A DNA stretch of 64,000 nt from Pseudomonas vlassakiae (GCF_014269035.2 NZ_JABWRP020000011.1:1-64000); one strand, 5' to 3'. Counted from the first letter of the stretch, positions 29,465 through 41,911 are shown. The notes: a model not told the origin generated them from the sequence alone. A program made the numbers and translations.

Positions 29465-30409
29465 ATGCCATCGAACAGCCCCTACCTGGACACCGACTTC
29501 TGCTTCGACAGCCCAGGGTCGCTCGCCGAGGCCGGTGTCCTGGACAGCCGCAAGGCGCAGATAATGGGCAGCGCCACCGGGCACTATCGGGCGCAGACGG
29601 TACACACAGGGTTGCAGTACTTCGATTGCAACCTGCAATTCCCAGAGCCGCTGAAGATCGACAAGGTGCTGCCGCAAAGCTTGTGCATCGTGCAACTGTT
29701 CGACGGCGCCTGGCAGCACAAGGTCGATGGCACACTGAACCGTTACGCACCCGGCCAGTTGCACCTGCTGGGCCTCGGCGAGAGCCTGGAGGCGCAGGAC
29801 CAGTTGCCTGCCGCCAGCCACGCGCGCATGGCGGGCGTGCGTATTGCCGGTGACTACCTGCATGAACTGGCACGAGATGAAGCGCAGCTGATGCCCCTGC
29901 TGGCCTTGACGGCAGATGGCATGCGGTTCGATCAGTTACCACACTGCCCGGCAGTGAGCCGCCTGCTGCAGCAGCTGTATCTGTCCCCTTACACTGGCGG
30001 GCTCCGGCGCCTGCATTGCGAAAGCCTGAGCCTGGCCATCGTGCTGGAGCTGGCCCGCTACCTGATCGGCCCTGCGCACGCCACGAACAAGCCGGATCGC
30101 GGGCTACGGGACCTGGCCATCGAAGCGCGTCGCCTGCTCGACGCGCAGCTGAGCGCCCCGCCCACCGCCGCTAGCCTGGCGCGCCAGCTGGGCGTGGGCG
30201 AGACTACCTTGCGCAGGGCGTTCCGCGATGAGTTTGGCCGGCCTATCCTGCAGTATGTGCGGCAACAACGCCTGGAACTGGCCCGCAGCCTGCTGCTGGA
30301 GCGGCGCTGGCAGGTCTCGCAGGTGGCCTACCAGGTCGGCTATGCCAACCCCGCCAACTTCTGCCATGCCTACAAGGCCTATTTCGGCCACGCTCCGGGC
30401 AGTGAATAG
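29465..30409 (+). CDS. AraC-family transcriptional regulator
   Basis: The 314-residue regulator has a C-terminal AraC DNA-binding domain with two helix-turn-helix units (SLARQLGVGETTLRRAFRDE and VSQVAYQVGYANPANFCHAYK, then FGHAPG). The N-terminal half looks like the sensor region of PchR-like regulators (LCIVQLFDGAW; ARMAGVRIAGDYLHEL). I start at the ATG at 29465; a longer frame from 29321 has no better start. Target genes are unknown. Confidence 0.85.
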   Translation: MPSNSPYLDTDFCFDSPGSLAEAGVLDSRKAQIMGSATGHYRAQTVHTGLQYFDCNLQFPEPLKIDKVLPQSLCIVQLFDGAWQHKVDGTLNRYAPGQLHLLGLGESLEAQDQLPAASHARMAGVRIAGDYLHELARDEAQLMPLLALTADGMRFDQLPHCPAVSRLLQQLYLSPYTGGLRRLHCESLSLAIVLELARYLIGPAHATNKPDRGLRDLAIEARRLLDAQLSAPPTAASLARQLGVGETTLRRAFRDEFGRPILQYVRQQRLELARSLLLERRWQVSQVAYQVGYANPANFCHAYKAYFGHAPGSE

Positions 30410-30439
30410 AATTATCACGACGCAAATGAAAACAGCCTC

Positions 30440-31285
30440 ATGAGTAGAGACTTTCCGAGCCGTCGGCCACGGGCAGGTATTCATAAAACCTGTGTGGTGA
30501 TAATCAGCACTCTTCTCATCGCCTGCCAATCGCCGCGAGAGGCCCTGCAACAGCTGGCTCAAGAGCACGGCAGAGCCTGGGAGGTCCTGCCGGGACAGAC
30601 CTTCCCCCTCTTCATCCTGGCGCCGCGTTCTGCACCAGATATCAAGCGCCTGCGCGTCTACCTGGAAGGCGATGGGCACGCCTGGGCAACGGCCACTCAA
30701 CCCAGCCTGGACCCAAGCCCACATAATCTGTTGGTGCCACGGTTGGCGATCAACGATCCGACGCCGAACGTGTACCTCGCACGCCCCTGCCAGTTCATCA
30801 TGGCCACAGCGTGTCAAGCCGCGCTGTGGACACAGCGCCGCTATTCGCAGGAAGTGGTCAACCGTCTCGACCAGGCACTGGGCCAGTTAAAACAGCGTTA
30901 TGGCAACAGTGAGTTCGAACTGGTGGGCTATTCGGGAGGCGCCGCGCTTGCGTTACTGCTGGCGGCGCAACGCGATGATATTGCCCAGGTGCAAACCTTG
31001 GCTGGCAATCTCAGCCCTCGTATGTGGGCGACGATGAAAGGGCTGTCGCCACTCAACGGATCACTGGAACCACTGGATTACCGCGATCGACTCGCTTTGT
31101 TACCCCAGCGTCATTTCATCGGTGAAGCTGACCCGATCATCCCGGCTGAAGTAGCTGCCAAGTATCAACAGGTGCTTGGTTCGCCACTCTCTCAATGCAT
31201 TCATGTAGCCGCGAGCCACGACAGTGGCTGGGAAGCGACGTGGCGCCGATGGGCCAGAACGCCAGTACTGGATGAGCGTCGTTAG
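30440..31285 (+). CDS. alpha/beta-hydrolase-like lipoprotein
   Basis: The 281-residue protein has a lipoprotein signal with lipobox LIAC (Cys29). It also has a hydrolase nucleophile elbow GYSGG (Ser165), a plausible Asp in GEADPIIP and a His in AASHDSGW near the end, giving a Ser-Asp-His set. Substrate is unknown. It is 30 bases downstream of the AraC gene in the same direction, so co-transcription is possible. Confidence 0.75.
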   Translation: MSRDFPSRRPRAGIHKTCVVIISTLLIACQSPREALQQLAQEHGRAWEVLPGQTFPLFILAPRSAPDIKRLRVYLEGDGHAWATATQPSLDPSPHNLLVPRLAINDPTPNVYLARPCQFIMATACQAALWTQRRYSQEVVNRLDQALGQLKQRYGNSEFELVGYSGGAALALLLAAQRDDIAQVQTLAGNLSPRMWATMKGLSPLNGSLEPLDYRDRLALLPQRHFIGEADPIIPAEVAAKYQQVLGSPLSQCIHVAASHDSGWEATWRRWARTPVLDERR

Positions 31286-31493
31286 CGTAAGGACACAGAC
31301 GCCCCCACCCCTACCCAATCTCACGCTCATGTTTTGGGCTTTGTCATTTTCATGATGAACCCCCTACGCGCATCGGGTAAATTTGGGCGCGCTTGAATCA
31401 GCGCTTCACCGACAAGCTGCCAGGGATGCCCAGAGACAGACGCTGACGCGCGCGTTGCTCCCTGTCAGTTTTCTACCTTGTAAGGATACTGTC

Positions 31494-33689
31494 TTGAATA
31501 TCTCCCACCTGCGCCGCTCGTTGTTGGCGCTGTCGGTTACCACTGCCACCGCCCATGCTGCATCCGACCTGAACCACGACTTGAGCACAGGTGCTTATAG
31601 CAGCACCGGCGATGTCTTCAATAGCGCCACCTTTACCGGAACGTCACCGAACGCAGGGGTAAGGCTGGCCTACGTGACGTTGGCCAATAGCCTGGTCAAT
31701 GAGGGTGACATCCAGGTGAGCGGTACAAGCGCCTCGGGGCTTGACCTGTACCTGGCGAATATCGCCGGCGAGGTCAACAACCACGGCAGCATCACGGTAA
31801 CGGGCGAAGGAGCCGAGGGCATGCTGATCGCCTCGACCCAGGCGCGCGTCAATAACACCGGCACCATCACCGCCCGCGGTGACGGCTCCACAGCTATCGA
31901 GATCGAAAATGCCCGCTTCACCGGCCAGAGCCCAGGCGCTCCTCTGAAGAGCGATATCAACAACAGCGGGACGATCTCCGCAGACGGCATCGGCATCCAC
32001 TTCGTCAACCTCGCCCCCTCCGGTGGCTCCAACCTCTTCTCGATCCGGCAGACGGGTGGCCTCATCGAAGGCGGCAGCGCAGCAATTCTGGCACAGGACA
32101 ATGCCACACCTTCGTATTTCTACTGGGAGGGTGGCCAGGTCAAGGGTGACCTGCTGGGCCTGAGCGGCGTGCTGGTGCGAGGGGACGTGATGTTTGACGG
32201 CTCGACCATCCGCGCCGGGTACATCGACATCGACGGTGGCCGCATGACGCTGCTGCGCCCGCAGACCACCTTTGTCGGCGACCTCGACCTGGACAGCGAA
32301 AGTGCGCGCCTGCGCCTGCTGCTGGATAACAACACGCAGCCCAACACACCGATCCTGACGGTCACCGGCAATACCTACTTCTCGGAAGGCAGCCAGATCG
32401 AACTGCAGGCTCGCTCCAACGATTTCCGCACGCCGGCCCAAGGCACCCGTTACACCCTGATCAACTCGGGTAGCTGGGAAGAACCGCAGAACCTGTCGGT
32501 GGTGTCATCTTCTGCGTTGCTTGAGGTGAGAGGTTTCGCCATCGAAGGTCAGGACGTGAAAGCAACGGTGGCGACCCGCAGTGATGAGGCGGTTACGCAA
32601 GACCTGCTGGATGCCCAGGGTTCGAATAACGCGGTGAACGCCATCAAGCCGCTGAAGAACACCATCCTGGGCCAGCTGGATGAAAGCGACCCGGTATTCC
32701 AGGGGTTCGCCAACGCCGCCACCAGCGAAGATCTGGCCAGGCTTGCCGCCACCCTGGCGCCAGACGTCAGCCGCGGGGCGATCAACGCCGCTACCAACAG
32801 CCAGAACCTGGTCGCAAGTGCCATCAACCAGCGCGCCAGCAAGGCACGCAGCGGCCTTTCGTCCGGCGATGTCCTGGTGGAACAAGGGGTATGGCTGCAG
32901 GCGCTTTCCAGTGATGCCAACCAGGATAGCCGCCATGGTGTCGATGGCTACGACGCCAGCACTCACGGCATTGCCCTGGGTGTCGACGGCAAACTCAACC
33001 CCGAGACCACCGTGGGCTTGGCCTATAGCTACCTGACCAGCGACGTCAAATCCGACCTGGGCCACAAAACCGATGTCAGCGGCCATGCACTGACGCTGTA
33101 TGGCAACTGGGCACGTGACAACTTCTTCGTCGATACCTCGTTGACCTATGGCTGGAACGACAACGAGTCCAAACGCTATATCGCCGGTACCCGCGCCAAG
33201 GCCGACTATGACAGTGATATGTTCGGCGTCAACGCACTGGCAGGCTACACGTTCCGCCTGGACAGGCAGTGGCTGCTGGAGCCTCAGGTTGGTGCGCGCT
33301 ATGCCAACGTTTCGATTGATTCGTACCGCGAAAAAGGGAGTTCAGCTGCCCTCAAGGTTGGCAGCCAGCGCTACGAAGTCGGTGAAATGGGCCTGGGCGC
33401 CCGCCTGGCGGCCGCTTTTGATCTTGGTCTGGGCAGCCTGGAACCGGAAGCCAAGCTGATGGCCTGGCACGATTTCATCGGCGACGAGGCCCGCACCACT
33501 TCCACCTTCGTGCTCGGTGGCACCCCGTTCACCACCCAAGGCGCTACGCCAGCGCGCGACAGCTACGAGCTGGGACTGGGCGCGAACTACCGGGTAGGCG
33601 CTTGGCGTGTGGGAGGCAGCTACAACTACATGGCCAGCAGCGGCTTCAACGCCGACACCTTCACCGCGAACGTACGTTACGAGTTCTGA
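31494..33689 (+). CDS. autotransporter (type Va) with C-terminal beta-barrel
   Basis: The 731-residue protein probably starts at the TTG at 31494: AAGGA lies 9 bases upstream and the next residues form a signal peptide (NISHLRRSLLALSVTTATAHA). The passenger (about 25-380) has beta-helix-style repeats (NEGDIQVSGTSASG, VNNHGSITVTGEGAEG, VNNTGTITARGDG). A linker (about 400-465) and the barrel (about 470-731) follow, with LGVDGKLNPETTVGLAYSY and the terminal aromatic RYEF. No protease or lipase motif is seen in the passenger; adhesion is possible. Confidence 0.88.
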   Translation: MNISHLRRSLLALSVTTATAHAASDLNHDLSTGAYSSTGDVFNSATFTGTSPNAGVRLAYVTLANSLVNEGDIQVSGTSASGLDLYLANIAGEVNNHGSITVTGEGAEGMLIASTQARVNNTGTITARGDGSTAIEIENARFTGQSPGAPLKSDINNSGTISADGIGIHFVNLAPSGGSNLFSIRQTGGLIEGGSAAILAQDNATPSYFYWEGGQVKGDLLGLSGVLVRGDVMFDGSTIRAGYIDIDGGRMTLLRPQTTFVGDLDLDSESARLRLLLDNNTQPNTPILTVTGNTYFSEGSQIELQARSNDFRTPAQGTRYTLINSGSWEEPQNLSVVSSSALLEVRGFAIEGQDVKATVATRSDEAVTQDLLDAQGSNNAVNAIKPLKNTILGQLDESDPVFQGFANAATSEDLARLAATLAPDVSRGAINAATNSQNLVASAINQRASKARSGLSSGDVLVEQGVWLQALSSDANQDSRHGVDGYDASTHGIALGVDGKLNPETTVGLAYSYLTSDVKSDLGHKTDVSGHALTLYGNWARDNFFVDTSLTYGWNDNESKRYIAGTRAKADYDSDMFGVNALAGYTFRLDRQWLLEPQVGARYANVSIDSYREKGSSAALKVGSQRYEVGEMGLGARLAAAFDLGLGSLEPEAKLMAWHDFIGDEARTTSTFVLGGTPFTTQGATPARDSYELGLGANYRVGAWRVGGSYNYMASSGFNADTFTANVRYEF

Positions 33690-33703
33690 CCCAACGTCAT
33701 CGC

Positions 33704-33745
33704 CTCAAACAACAAAACCCGCATTGGCGGGTTTTGTTGTTTGAG
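33704..33745. terminator. strong bidirectional hairpin after the autotransporter
   Basis: A perfect 19-bp stem (33704-33722 with 33727-33745) closes on the 4-base loop ATTG. The GC-rich core ACCCGC/GCGGGT is flanked by A-rich and T-rich arms, so it can act as an intrinsic terminator in both directions between the convergent autotransporter and guaA genes. Confidence 0.9.
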
Positions 33746-33851
33746 GCTGATGGTGAAATCGCAAAACTCCGGCTACACCACCTGCCTGACTGGCTATCGC
33801 TGACGAGGGTAACCGCAATCATGCTCAGTTACCGCTCGCTGCGAACCCGCC

Positions 33852-35429
33852 TTATTCCCACTCGATGGTCGCTGGCGGCTTGCTCGACACGTCGTAGGTG
33901 ACGCGGGAGATACCGTCGATTTCGTTGATGATACGGCCGCTGACGGTTTCCAGCAGCTCGTACGGCAGGTGCGCCCAACGTGCGGTCATGAAGTCCACGG
34001 TCTCGACGGCACGCAGGGCCACGACCCAGGCGTAGCGACGGCCATCGCCAACGACACCCACCGACTTGACCGGCTGGAACACCACGAACGCCTGGCTGGT
34101 CTTGTGGTACCAGTCGGCCTTGCGCAGTTCTTCGATGAAGATGTGGTCGGCGCGACGCAGGATGTCGGCGTATTCCTTCTTCACTTCACCGAGGATGCGC
34201 ACGCCCAGGCCTGGGCCCGGGAACGGGTGGCGGTAGACCATGTCGTACGGCAGGCCCAGCTCCAGGCCGATCTTGCGCACTTCGTCCTTGAACAGTTCAC
34301 GCAGCGGCTCGACCAGCTTGAGGTTCATTTCCTCCGGCAGGCCACCGACGTTGTGGTGCGACTTGATCACGTGGGCCTTGCCGCTCTTGGCGCCGGCCGA
34401 CTCGATCACGTCCGGGTAGATGGTGCCCTGGGCGAGGAACTGGATGTTTTCCAGCTTGCTGGCTTCGGCATCGAACACGTCGATGAAGGTGCGGCCGATG
34501 ATCTTGCGCTTCTTCTCCGGGTCGGCTTCGCCTTCCAGGTTGTCGAGGAACTGCTTTTCAGCGTCGGCGCGGATGACCTTGACGCCCATGTTCTCCTTGA
34601 ACATGGCCATCACCTGGTCGCCTTCGTGCAGGCGCAGCAGGCCGTTGTCGACGAATACGCAGGTCAGCTGGTCGCCGATGGCACGGTGCAGCAGCGCGGC
34701 AACCACCGAGCTGTCTACGCCGCCGGACAGGCCCAGCAGAACGTTGGCCGAACCGACCTGCTCACGCACCTGGGCGATGGCGTCTTCGACGATGTTGGAC
34801 GGGGTCCACAGGGCTTCACAGCCGCAGATGTCCTGCACGAAGCGCGACAGGATGCGGCCGCCCTGCTTGGTGTGGGTCACTTCCGGGTGGAACTGCACGC
34901 CGTAGTAGCCACGGGCGTCGTCGAACATGCCGGCGATCGGGCAGCTCGGGGTGCTGGCCAGCACGTGGAAGTTGCCCGGCATCTGGGTGACCTTGTCGCC
35001 GTGGCTCATCCACACGTCCAGGCCCAGCACACCGTCATCGTCGACGTGGTCTTCGATACCGTCGAGCAGGCGGCTCTTGCCGACCACGTCGACGCGGGCA
35101 TAACCGAACTCACGCAGGTCGGAACCTTCGACCTTGCCGCCCATCTGCTCGGCCATGGTCTGCATGCCGTAGCAAATGCCCAGTACCGGCACGTTCAGGT
35201 CGAACACCGCCTGCGGGGCGCGTGGGCTGTTGGCTTCGTGGACCGACTCGGGGCCGCCGGCGAGGATGATGCCGCGCGGGTTGAATTCGCGGATCGCTTC
35301 ATCGTCCATGTCGAACGGGTGCAGTTCGCAGTACACGCCGATTTCGCGCACGCGGCGGGCGATCAGCTGGGTGTACTGGGAACCGAAATCGAGGATCAGG
35401 ATACGGTGAGCGTGAATGTCGAGGGCCAT
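33852..35429 (-). CDS. guaA: GMP synthase (glutamine-hydrolysing)
   Basis: GuaA converts XMP to GMP. The 525-residue enzyme has an N-terminal class I glutaminase (nucleophile in GICYGMQ, His/Glu in FHPEVTHT), an ATP pyrophosphatase domain with the P-loop [15 protein letters not shown] and a C-terminal dimerisation domain ([13 protein letters not shown] ... [15 protein letters not shown]). It follows guaB by 77 bases in the same direction. Confidence 0.97.
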   Translation of the reverse strand: MALDIHAHRILILDFGSQYTQLIARRVREIGVYCELHPFDMDDEAIREFNPRGIILAGGPESVHEANSPRAPQAVFDLNVPVLGICYGMQTMAEQMGGKVEGSDLREFGYARVDVVGKSRLLDGIEDHVDDDGVLGLDVWMSHGDKVTQMPGNFHVLASTPSCPIAGMFDDARGYYGVQFHPEVTHTKQGGRILSRFVQDICGCEALWTPSNIVEDAIAQVREQVGSANVLLGLSGGVDSSVVAALLHRAIGDQLTCVFVDNGLLRLHEGDQVMAMFKENMGVKVIRADAEKQFLDNLEGEADPEKKRKIIGRTFIDVFDAEASKLENIQFLAQGTIYPDVIESAGAKSGKAHVIKSHHNVGGLPEEMNLKLVEPLRELFKDEVRKIGLELGLPYDMVYRHPFPGPGLGVRILGEVKKEYADILRRADHIFIEELRKADWYHKTSQAFVVFQPVKSVGVVGDGRRYAWVVALRAVETVDFMTARWAHLPYELLETVSGRIINEIDGISRVTYDVSSKPPATIEWE

Positions 35430-35463
35430 GACTCAATCTCGTCAGTGGAAATCGGAAACGACG

Positions 35464-35486
35464 CGGGGCTGTTCGTGACAGCCCCG
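35464..35486 (-). terminator. hairpin in the guaB-guaA spacer
   Basis: CGGGGCTGT (35464-35472) pairs with ACAGCCCCG (35478-35486) over a 5-base loop. On the minus strand it lies after guaB and before guaA. There is no long T-run, so it may be a partial terminator or an mRNA-stability element rather than a full stop. Confidence 0.5.
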
Positions 35487-35506
35487 TTCGGTTATTGCTT
35501 GAAGCC

Positions 35507-37620
<2,114 letters not shown>

Positions 37621-37666
37621 GAATGAAGCGGGCCTGCGGACTGCGGTAATCCTGCAATTCTACCGC

Positions 37667-38422
37667 TCAGGCGCTCAGGTAGCGACCGATCAGCGCCAGG
37701 CCGCTGGCCAGCACCAGCCAGGTGACCAAGCGCACGAAGGCTTCGCGGGACAGCCTGTGGGTCAGCCGACGCCCGGCCCATAAGCCGATGAACATGACCG
37801 GAAGCAAGCAGGCGGCAAGCAACAGCAGGCTTTGGTCGGCATAAACGCCGGCGATCAGGAACAGCGTCAGGCGTACCACCGTGCTGCAACTGATCAACGC
37901 GCTCTGGGTAGCGCGCACCTGCTCTTTTTTCTCAAGGCGCGCGCTCAGGTACAGCGCATACAGGAAGCCGCCACTGCCGAACAACGCACCGAACAGTCCG
38001 CCAGTGGTGCCCATCGGTACCGCCCAGATACCAGACAGGTTGGCGGGCCGCACCTTTACCGCCAGACCGTAAAGCGCATAGGCGGTGACGAACAAGCCCA
38101 TCAACAGCAGCAACACGTCGGACTTCAACTGCAGCAGAAACACCACCCCCAAGGTGCAGCCTATGGCCATGAACGGCAACAGCCGCAGCAACTCTTCGCG
38201 CACGACATCGCGGCGCGATGGCACCAGGTTGCCGAACGCCGCGACAAAGTCGAGCAGCACCAGCAGCGGAATGATCCGCGACAGCGGCATGAAATGGATA
38301 AGCACCGGGCCTGCCACCAGTGCGGTGCCAAAACCGGCAATGCCAAAGACGATATAGGCAGCACCGACGCCGAGCAGAATAGGTAGCCAGTCAAGGCCGG
38401 AAAACGACGGTTGGGCGAGCAT
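37667..38422 (-). CDS. TauE/SafE-family permease (sulfite/organic-anion exporter type)
   Basis: The 251-residue protein is almost entirely hydrophobic with about eight membrane helices. It has the family's two related halves (GFGTALVAGPVLIHFMPLSR and GGLFGALFGSGGFLYALYL). Substrates in this family include sulfite and sulfoacetate but none can be assigned here. It is divergent from the LysR gene 97 bases away, which may control it. Confidence 0.85.
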   Translation of the reverse strand: MLAQPSFSGLDWLPILLGVGAAYIVFGIAGFGTALVAGPVLIHFMPLSRIIPLLVLLDFVAAFGNLVPSRRDVVREELLRLLPFMAIGCTLGVVFLLQLKSDVLLLLMGLFVTAYALYGLAVKVRPANLSGIWAVPMGTTGGLFGALFGSGGFLYALYLSARLEKKEQVRATQSALISCSTVVRLTLFLIAGVYADQSLLLLAACLLPVMFIGLWAGRRLTHRLSREAFVRLVTWLVLASGLALIGRYLSA

Positions 38423-38519
38423 GGCAGCAGTTCCTTTGAAGACAGACCAAGGTTAGCCAGCCATGAGCCATGCCGACTAATATGCCTTTATCGCCTCAGC
38501 CATCTCGAAAAGGCATGAC

Positions 38520-39395
38520 ATGACATCGATCCGCCAGTTGCGTTACTTCGTGGAAATCGCTGAATGCGGCAGCTTCAGCGGTGCCGCCGAGCGGCTGTAC
38601 ATTGCCCAGTCGGCACTGAGCCGGCAGATCAAGGAGCTGGAACATCAACTCGGCGCGCAGCTGTTCGAGCGCACCGCCCGCACGCCACGCCTGACGCGGG
38701 CCGGGCAGGCCTTTCTGGAGCGGGCGCGGCGCTTGCTGGCGGACCTGGCGCAAGCGGAGCGGGTTACCCGCGATATTGGCGAAGGGTTGCAGGGCAGCCT
38801 GCGCCTGAACCACTCCAGTACCGTGCCGCTGACCGGCCATCTGCTGACTCGCCTGGGCGGTTACCTGCGCGACAACCCAGGGGTTTCGCTGGAAATTGCC
38901 CAACAGTCCTCGGAGGCGCAGCTGGAGGATATTGCTGACGGACGGCTGGATATCGGCCTGCTGCGTCTGCCAGTGTTGCGCCAGCACGAAGGCGTGGTGC
39001 TGCATGAGCTGTTCAGCGAGCCCCTGCTGCTGGCGGTTGCCGCTGGGCATCCACTGGCTGACGCGGCACCGGTAAACCTCGAGCAGTTGCGCGAGGAGCG
39101 CTTCATTTCCATTCCCCATCGGGATCGTGGCGGGCTGAGTTACCTGTCAGCCTCGTTGTGCATGGAGGCAGGCTTTTTTCCGCGCGCGGCGCAGGTGCTG
39201 TCGCGCAAGACCACCCAGTTGCAGTTGATCCAGGCGGGGTTCGGGGTGGCGTTGCTACCGGCGTGCATGCGCGAGATTGCGCCGCCTTCGGTCAGCTTCG
39301 TGGCACTGCAGGGAGGTTGTCAGAGTAGCGTGGCGCTGGCTTGTCGGCGTGATGCCGGGCAGATGGTGCGGCATTTCGCGGTTGCGATGCAGTGA
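38520..39395 (+). CDS. LysR-family transcriptional regulator
   Basis: The 291-residue protein has the N-terminal winged helix-turn-helix (LRYFVEIAECGSFSGAAERL, AQSALSRQIKELEHQLGAQL) and a periplasmic-binding-like effector domain. Its divergent position to the TauE/SafE gene suggests autoregulation and control of that permease. The effector is unknown. Confidence 0.9.
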   Translation: MTSIRQLRYFVEIAECGSFSGAAERLYIAQSALSRQIKELEHQLGAQLFERTARTPRLTRAGQAFLERARRLLADLAQAERVTRDIGEGLQGSLRLNHSSTVPLTGHLLTRLGGYLRDNPGVSLEIAQQSSEAQLEDIADGRLDIGLLRLPVLRQHEGVVLHELFSEPLLLAVAAGHPLADAAPVNLEQLREERFISIPHRDRGGLSYLSASLCMEAGFFPRAAQVLSRKTTQLQLIQAGFGVALLPACMREIAPPSVSFVALQGGCQSSVALACRRDAGQMVRHFAVAMQ

Positions 39396-39618
39396 ACACC
39401 ACGGCTACATGACCTGGCATTTTGGCAGTTGTTGCTGATCCTGCGACTGGTTGAAATGCAGCCTTTAGCCAGATGGAGTTCCACTTAACCAGGCCTCGAA
39501 CTTTCTCGTCCTGAGCCAATGGCGAGCTGATCAGGTCAGCGCTGGCAGCACGACTGCTCTGACAACAACATGCTCTATCACTTGAAGCTCGCCACCCGCA
39601 GCTGCGATGATGCCGAGC

Positions 39619-40998
39619 ATGATCAGAGACCCCTTCGAACGACTCGGCCTGGACCGCGAGGTCCTCACCGTCAGCCAGCTCAACGGCCGCGCCCGCGTGC
39701 TGCTGGAAGACGTGTTCCGCAGCGTCTGGGTGGAAGGCGAGATTTCCAACCTCGCTCGCCCGGCCTCCGGCCACATGTACTTCACCCTCAAGGACAGCGG
39801 CGCCCAGGTGCGTTGCGCGCTGTTCCGGCAGAACGCCACCCGCGTACGCCAGGCCCTGCGTGACGGCCTGGCGGTGCGGGTGCGCGGCAAGGTTTCGCTG
39901 TTCGAAGGGCGTGGCGACTACCAGTTGATCCTCGATACCGTCGAACCGGCCGGTGATGGCGCCCTGCGCCTGGCCTTCGAGGCGCTGAAGGAAAAGCTCG
40001 GCGCCGAAGGGCTGTTCAGTGCCGAGCGCAAGAAGCCGCTGCCGGCCCATCCGCAGCGCATCGGCATCATCACCTCGCCCACTGGCGCGGTGATCCGCGA
40101 CATCATCAGCGTGTTCGGCCGCCGCGCACCGCAGGTCGAGCTGAGCCTGATTCCCACCGCCGTGCAGGGCCGCGAGGCGATCAACCAGATCGTCCGCGCC
40201 CTGCAGCAGGCAGACCGGCTGGGCTTCGACGCGCTGATCCTGGCCCGTGGCGGTGGCTCGCTGGAAGACCTCTGGTGCTTCAATGAAGAAGCCGTGGCGC
40301 GCGCCGTGGCCGCTTGCGTAACCCCCATCGTCAGCGCCGTCGGCCACGAGACCGATGTTTCGATCAGCGATTTCGTCGCCGACGTGCGTGCGCCTACGCC
40401 TTCGGCTGCCGCCGAACTGCTGGCCCCCGACAACAGCGGCCTGCAGCAGCGCCTCGACGGCCTGCAGCGGCGCCTGCTGCTGCGCATGCAGAACCGCCTG
40501 GCCCACGATCGCCTGCGCCTGGAGTCATTGACCCGGCGCCTGCGCCATCCTGGCGAACGCCTGCGCCAGCAAGCACAACGCCTGGATGACCTGGACATGC
40601 GCCTGCGCCGCGCCTTCATGCTCAACCTCAACCAGCGCCGCGAGCGCCTGGCGCGCCTCGATACCCGCCTGGCCGCGCAACACCCCGGGCGCACCCTGAA
40701 ACTGCTGGAGCAGCGTCTGGACAGCCTCGCCGAACGCCTGCCAAGGGCCATGCGCGAGGTGCTCAAGGACCGCCGCCAGCGCTTCCAGGCACAACTGCAG
40801 ACGCTGCAGGTGGTCAGCCCGCTGGCGACCCTGGCGCGTGGCTACAGCATCCTTCTCGACGAGCAGGGCCAGGCCATCCGCAGCGCCGCGCAGACCCGCA
40901 ACGGCCAACGCCTGACCGCCCGCCTGAACGAAGGCGAGCTGCAGGTCCGCATCGAAGACAACCACTTGACCCCGGTCACTCTCTCTTTACTGGACTGA
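39619..40998 (+). CDS. xseA: exodeoxyribonuclease VII large subunit
   Basis: XseA is the catalytic subunit of exonuclease VII, which degrades single-stranded DNA. I start at the ATG at 39619 (MIRDPFERLGLDRE), giving 459 residues; an ATG at 39607 is also possible. Visible are the N-terminal OB-fold (VWVEGEISNLARPASGHMYF), the catalytic region (RIGIITSPTGAVIRD, LILARGGGSLEDLWCFNEE, GHETDVSISDFVADVRAPTP) and a long coiled-coil rich in Arg and Leu (about 280-400). No xseB is nearby. Confidence 0.95.
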   Translation: MIRDPFERLGLDREVLTVSQLNGRARVLLEDVFRSVWVEGEISNLARPASGHMYFTLKDSGAQVRCALFRQNATRVRQALRDGLAVRVRGKVSLFEGRGDYQLILDTVEPAGDGALRLAFEALKEKLGAEGLFSAERKKPLPAHPQRIGIITSPTGAVIRDIISVFGRRAPQVELSLIPTAVQGREAINQIVRALQQADRLGFDALILARGGGSLEDLWCFNEEAVARAVAACVTPIVSAVGHETDVSISDFVADVRAPTPSAAAELLAPDNSGLQQRLDGLQRRLLLRMQNRLAHDRLRLESLTRRLRHPGERLRQQAQRLDDLDMRLRRAFMLNLNQRRERLARLDTRLAAQHPGRTLKLLEQRLDSLAERLPRAMREVLKDRRQRFQAQLQTLQVVSPLATLARGYSILLDEQGQAIRSAAQTRNGQRLTARLNEGELQVRIEDNHLTPVTLSLLD

Positions 40999-41001
40999 CA
41001 C

Positions 41002-41829
41002 ATGCCCCGCCTGTTCGCGCCCCTGCTCGCCCTCTCCCTCATGCTGCTGGCCGCAGGCGCCCAGGCCAGCTACATCACCCGCACCCTGAACAAGCCCGTG
41101 CCGGGTGGCGTGGCAGTGGTCGACCTTGGCCCTGCGACCACGGCACCAAGCGCGCGCTTCGATGGTAAACCGGTGCTGGTGGTCAAAGAGCAGGACAACT
41201 GGCTGGCCATCGTCGGCATTCCGTTGACCCAGAAGCCTGGTACCGCCGTGTTGACCCAGGGCAGTCGCAGCCTGCCATTCAGCGTCGGCAGCAAGAAATA
41301 CCCCGAACAGCACATCACCTTGAAGAACACCCGCCAGGTCAACCCGAACCCGGACGACCTCAAGCGCATCGACCGCGAGCTGGCTGAACAGATCAAGGCG
41401 TATCGCAGCTTCAGCCCGGTATTGCCGAGCAACCTGATCCTCGACAAACCGGTCAGCGGGCCGCTTTCGAGCAAGTTCGGCGTGCGTCGCTTCTTCAATG
41501 GCGAGGAGCGCAACCCGCATGCCGGGCTGGACTTTGCCGTACCGGCTGGAACACCGATCAAGACCCCCGCCAACGGCAAGGTGATCCTGGTGGGTGACTA
41601 CTTCTTCAATGGCCGAACGGTGTTCGTCGACCATGGGCAAGGGTTCATCAGCATGTTCTGCCACATGTCGAAGATTGAGGTTCAGGTTGGCCAGCAACTG
41701 CGCCGTGGCGACGTGGTCGGGCGCGTGGGTTCGACCGGGCGCGCCACCGGCCCGCACATGCACTGGAATGTCAGCCTGAACGATGCGCGGGTGGATCCGG
41801 CGATCTTCATTGGCGCGTTCCAGCCCTGA
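41002..41829 (+). CDS. M23-family peptidoglycan peptidase
   Basis: The 275-residue exported protein has a signal peptide (LLALSLMLLAAGAQA|SYITRT), an N-terminal beta domain and a LytM/M23 domain with zinc ligands in NPHAGLDFAVP (HxxxD) and GPHMHW (HxH), plus GDYFFNGRTVFVDHGQGF. All ligands are present, so it is probably an active endopeptidase rather than an EnvC-type activator. It starts three bases after the xseA stop. Confidence 0.9.
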   Translation: MPRLFAPLLALSLMLLAAGAQASYITRTLNKPVPGGVAVVDLGPATTAPSARFDGKPVLVVKEQDNWLAIVGIPLTQKPGTAVLTQGSRSLPFSVGSKKYPEQHITLKNTRQVNPNPDDLKRIDRELAEQIKAYRSFSPVLPSNLILDKPVSGPLSSKFGVRRFFNGEERNPHAGLDFAVPAGTPIKTPANGKVILVGDYFFNGRTVFVDHGQGFISMFCHMSKIEVQVGQQLRRGDVVGRVGSTGRATGPHMHWNVSLNDARVDPAIFIGAFQP

Positions 41830-41840
41830 GGGCGGCGCCG

Positions 41841-41911
41841 CCTGTTTCGCGGGTAAACCCGCTCCGACAGGGACCGCGAAACCCTGTAGGAGCGGGTTTA
41901 CCCGCGAGAGG
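41841..41911. repeat. paired REP elements of P. putida type
   Basis: Two inverted copies of the REP unit (TTCGCGGGTAAACCCGCTCC at about 41845 and GGAGCGGGTTTACCCGCGAG at about 41888) flank a short spacer. The sequence is characteristic of P. putida-group extragenic repeats. The remaining 180 bases to the leuA leader are AT-rich and presumably carry the leuA promoter; I could not identify one with confidence. Confidence 0.85.
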
